Positions 62,603-64,000 of a stretch of 64,000 bases of DNA are shown one piece after another. The position numbers were made by a program, and so were the translations under genes. Below the pieces are notes generated by a model. That model was not told the origin of the DNA and searched no databases. It was given only the letters and a program-made list of their open reading frames with translations. The stretch's first letter is position 1; each line of letters opens with the position of its first letter. This stretch comes from Clostridia bacterium. Its GTDB lineage: Bacteria > Bacillota > Clostridia > Oscillospirales > Acutalibacteraceae. Location: the NCBI GenBank assembly GCA_017399405.1, contig JAFQCT010000015.1, forward strand, positions 1 to 64,000, given 5' to 3'.

Positions 62603-62631
62603 ATTATAATACTGCAAAATTTATATGTCAA
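62603..62631 (-). promoter_or_regulatory. Consensus sigma-A promoter of leader peptide-ABC operon
   Basis: Minus strand TTGACA (62631-62626), 17-base spacer, TATAAT (62608-62603): both boxes perfect. With such strong initiation, control must come later, at the attenuator. Confidence 0.88.
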
Positions 62632-62684
62632 GAAAATAATGGAGAATATATAACGCTCGTACAGATTGGGGTTTGTCGAACTCA

Positions 62685-62715
62685 ATTCGTAATGCGTAAT
62701 TCGAAATTCGTAATG
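62685..62715. repeat. ATTCGTAATG direct repeats
   Basis: ATTCGTAATG at 62685-62694 and 62706-62715, with CGTAATTCG between them. The pattern looks like a fragment of a dispersed repeat. Part of the 315-base gap between the leader peptide and the alpha-galactosidase. Confidence 0.45.
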
Positions 62716-62737
62716 TCGGAACTGCGTTGCAATTATA

Positions 62738-62814
62738 GTAGGGGCGATTCACGAATCGCCCGTTTGAACTTATTTTATAACCTTTGGAGCGGGTCATTCG
62801 TGAATGACCCCTAC
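62738..62814. repeat. Palindromic element bounded by GTAGGGG/CCCCTAC
   Basis: Left module GTAGGGG then CGATTC-AC-GAATCG; right module GGGTCATTC-GT-GAATGACCC then CTAC. Outer ends 62738-62744 and 62808-62814 are complements. A single left-type module lies at 50695-50726. No ORF inside. Confidence 0.65.
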
Positions 62815-62867
62815 AAGATGTGTTTGTTGAATTGAAGTAATTAAAGAGCCCTACAAACTCAAATTTG

Positions 62868-64000
62868 TTATTTTGCCTTAATTTTAATAATCTGATTATA
62901 CCCCATACCTCTTACTGTTACAGGTACGCCTACATTTTTAAGGAATGAGCCACTCTTTTCATACTTTGCACTGCCGATTTTGAATTTATAGATTTTCTCA
63001 TCATCAAGTCCCTCAAATTTAAGAGGAATTTGTTTTTGCATAAAGCGTGTAACTACTGATGAGAGGAAACCTACTGCCTCGGTTTTATCTTCACTTACAT
63101 AAATATTGAAAAGAATTTCGTCACGGTCAGGGTCAAGTATTCTGTAAAGGTCACCAAACTGCACAAGATGACGGATTTCTTTGTAAAGAGTAACATTTTT
63201 TCGTGCAGTAGCAAGGTCAGTAAGACTATACTTTGTAAGATTACCACCAATACCCAATGCACCTTGCATAGCAATATGGAATCTGAAATCAAGGCTCATT
63301 GGCGGGTTATACCAGTTAACATCAGTAACCCAAGCACGCATAACCTTTGTAGGACGAAGATATGTAAACCATTTCTGCATCATCATTCTGTCAACAGCAC
63401 TTGTATTGTCACTTGGCCACACTTGGTCAAAGTGAGATAACGCACCGTAATCACTGCGTCCACCACCTGATGAGCAACTTTCAATGCAAACATCAGGGTG
63501 TTTTTCTTTAAGTCGGTCAACGATATCGTAAACTGCTTGAGTGTGTCTGTACCACAATTCTTGTGGACAGTCGAGGTTTTCTGCACCCGTTTCAGAAAGT
63601 GGCCTATTCATATCCCATTTAATATATTTGATATTGTGTTCAGTAAGCATTGTATCCATACGGTCAAAAATGTATTCCTGAACATCCGGTCGTGTCATAT
63701 TAAGCACTAATTGATGACGAAGTGTGTGGGCTGTTCTTGTGTCATAATGATATGCCCAATCGGGATGAGCACGGAATAAATCGGAGTCAGGATTTACCAT
63801 TTCAGGCTCAAACCAAAGACCAAAATCCATACCGAGTTTGTTGACATTTTTAATGAGTTCATCAAGACCTTTAGGGAACTTTTTCTTATTTACAAACCAG
63901 TCGCCAAGTCCTGCACGGTCGTGGTTTCTTGCTCCAAACCAACCGTCATCCATAACGAAAAGTTCAACACCCATAGCCGCAGCGAGTTTTGCAAGTTTTG
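62868..64000 (-). CDS. Alpha-galactosidase, GH36 family (partial, 3' part)
   Basis: The frame stays open to the window edge, so the N-terminal part is missing; 377 residues are visible. They cover the barrel of GH36 enzymes: ELFVMDDGWFGAR, LGMDFGLWFEPEMVNPDSDL, nucleophile Asp in IKYIKWDMNRPLSETG, ESCSSGGGRSDYGAL and the acid/base Asp in WPSDNTSAVDR, then the beta C-terminal domain. It removes terminal alpha-galactose from oligosaccharides such as raffinose and melibiose. Neighbouring sugar genes would lie beyond the edge. Confidence 0.92.
   Translation of the reverse strand, partial: KLAKLAAAMGVELFVMDDGWFGARNHDRAGLGDWFVNKKKFPKGLDELIKNVNKLGMDFGLWFEPEMVNPDSDLFRAHPDWAYHYDTRTAHTLRHQLVLNMTRPDVQEYIFDRMDTMLTEHNIKYIKWDMNRPLSETGAENLDCPQELWYRHTQAVYDIVDRLKEKHPDVCIESCSSGGGRSDYGALSHFDQVWPSDNTSAVDRMMMQKWFTYLRPTKVMRAWVTDVNWYNPPMSLDFRFHIAMQGALGIGGNLTKYSLTDLATARKNVTLYKEIRHLVQFGDLYRILDPDRDEILFNIYVSEDKTEAVGFLSSVVTRFMQKQIPLKFEGLDDEKIYKFKIGSAKYEKSGSFLKNVGVPVTVRGMGYNQIIKIKAK

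Overview
The window looks like a chromosomal segment of a low-GC Gram-positive, spore-forming member of the Clostridia, most likely a gut Oscillospirales/Ruminococcus-type bacterium. The evidence is a PolC-type replicative polymerase, spoVT, a short HisG that needs HisZ, an N-acetylhexosamine kinase close to the bifidobacterial NahK, a GH36 alpha-galactosidase, a CotH-family protein, consensus sigma-A promoters, strong AGGAGG ribosome sites and AT-rich intergenic DNA. No insertion sequence, prophage or CRISPR array is visible.

Layout. (1) 1-420: tRNA-Lys, tRNA-Glu, 5S rRNA, tRNA-Asn. (2) 588-8097: a mixed accessory stretch with a PAP2 phosphatase, a membrane-linked XRE regulator, an extracytoplasmic PI-PLC-like protein, a CARF-plus-nuclease protein of the Card1/Can2 (DUF1887) type without CRISPR neighbours, an alpha/beta hydrolase, a small helical protein and TspO, then dusB and a ComF-like protein. 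(3) 8137-16891: a surface-polymer locus with two GT2-containing proteins, a TagGH-like ABC exporter, a Stealth phosphotransferase and two very large TagF-like fusions. (4) 17182-20561: L-serine ammonia-lyase, a zinc-ribbon membrane protein and NahK. (5) 20765-30832: pyrH-frr-uppS-cdsA-dxr-rseP-ispG-polC, the usual Firmicutes translation/isoprenoid/envelope cluster, but with a PolC that lacks its inserted proofreading exonuclease. (6) 30887-37066: a histidine operon hisZGDCBAIE without hisH and hisF, with a palindrome at its start site. (7) 37079-45556: M20 peptidase, spoVT (minus), a P-type ATPase under a yybP-ykoY manganese riboswitch (minus), a secreted CotH-family protein (minus) and an asparaginase. 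(8) 45730-50648: a NatAB-like exporter (minus), an O-antigen ligase/polymerase-like protein, and rpsF-ssb-rpsR. (9) 50824-55603: a GntR/YtrA-type regulator with an ABC transporter, a P-loop-like protein whose P-loops look degraded, and class II aldolase. (10) 55606-64000: structured intergenic repeats, an AlaX-like editing protein, another XRE membrane regulator, a BmrCD-like pair of ABC exporters preceded by a 28-codon leader peptide and terminator, and the 3' part of an alpha-galactosidase.

The best candidates for new biology are the exonuclease-less PolC, the leader-peptide attenuator in front of the ABC pair (consensus promoter, tiny ORF, terminator and a matching anti-terminator segment), the CRISPR-less CARF nuclease, a family of intergenic repeats with covarying stem arms, and a 16-bp perfect inverted repeat that contains the spoVT ribosome site. 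All assignments come from reading motifs by eye; no database search was run.
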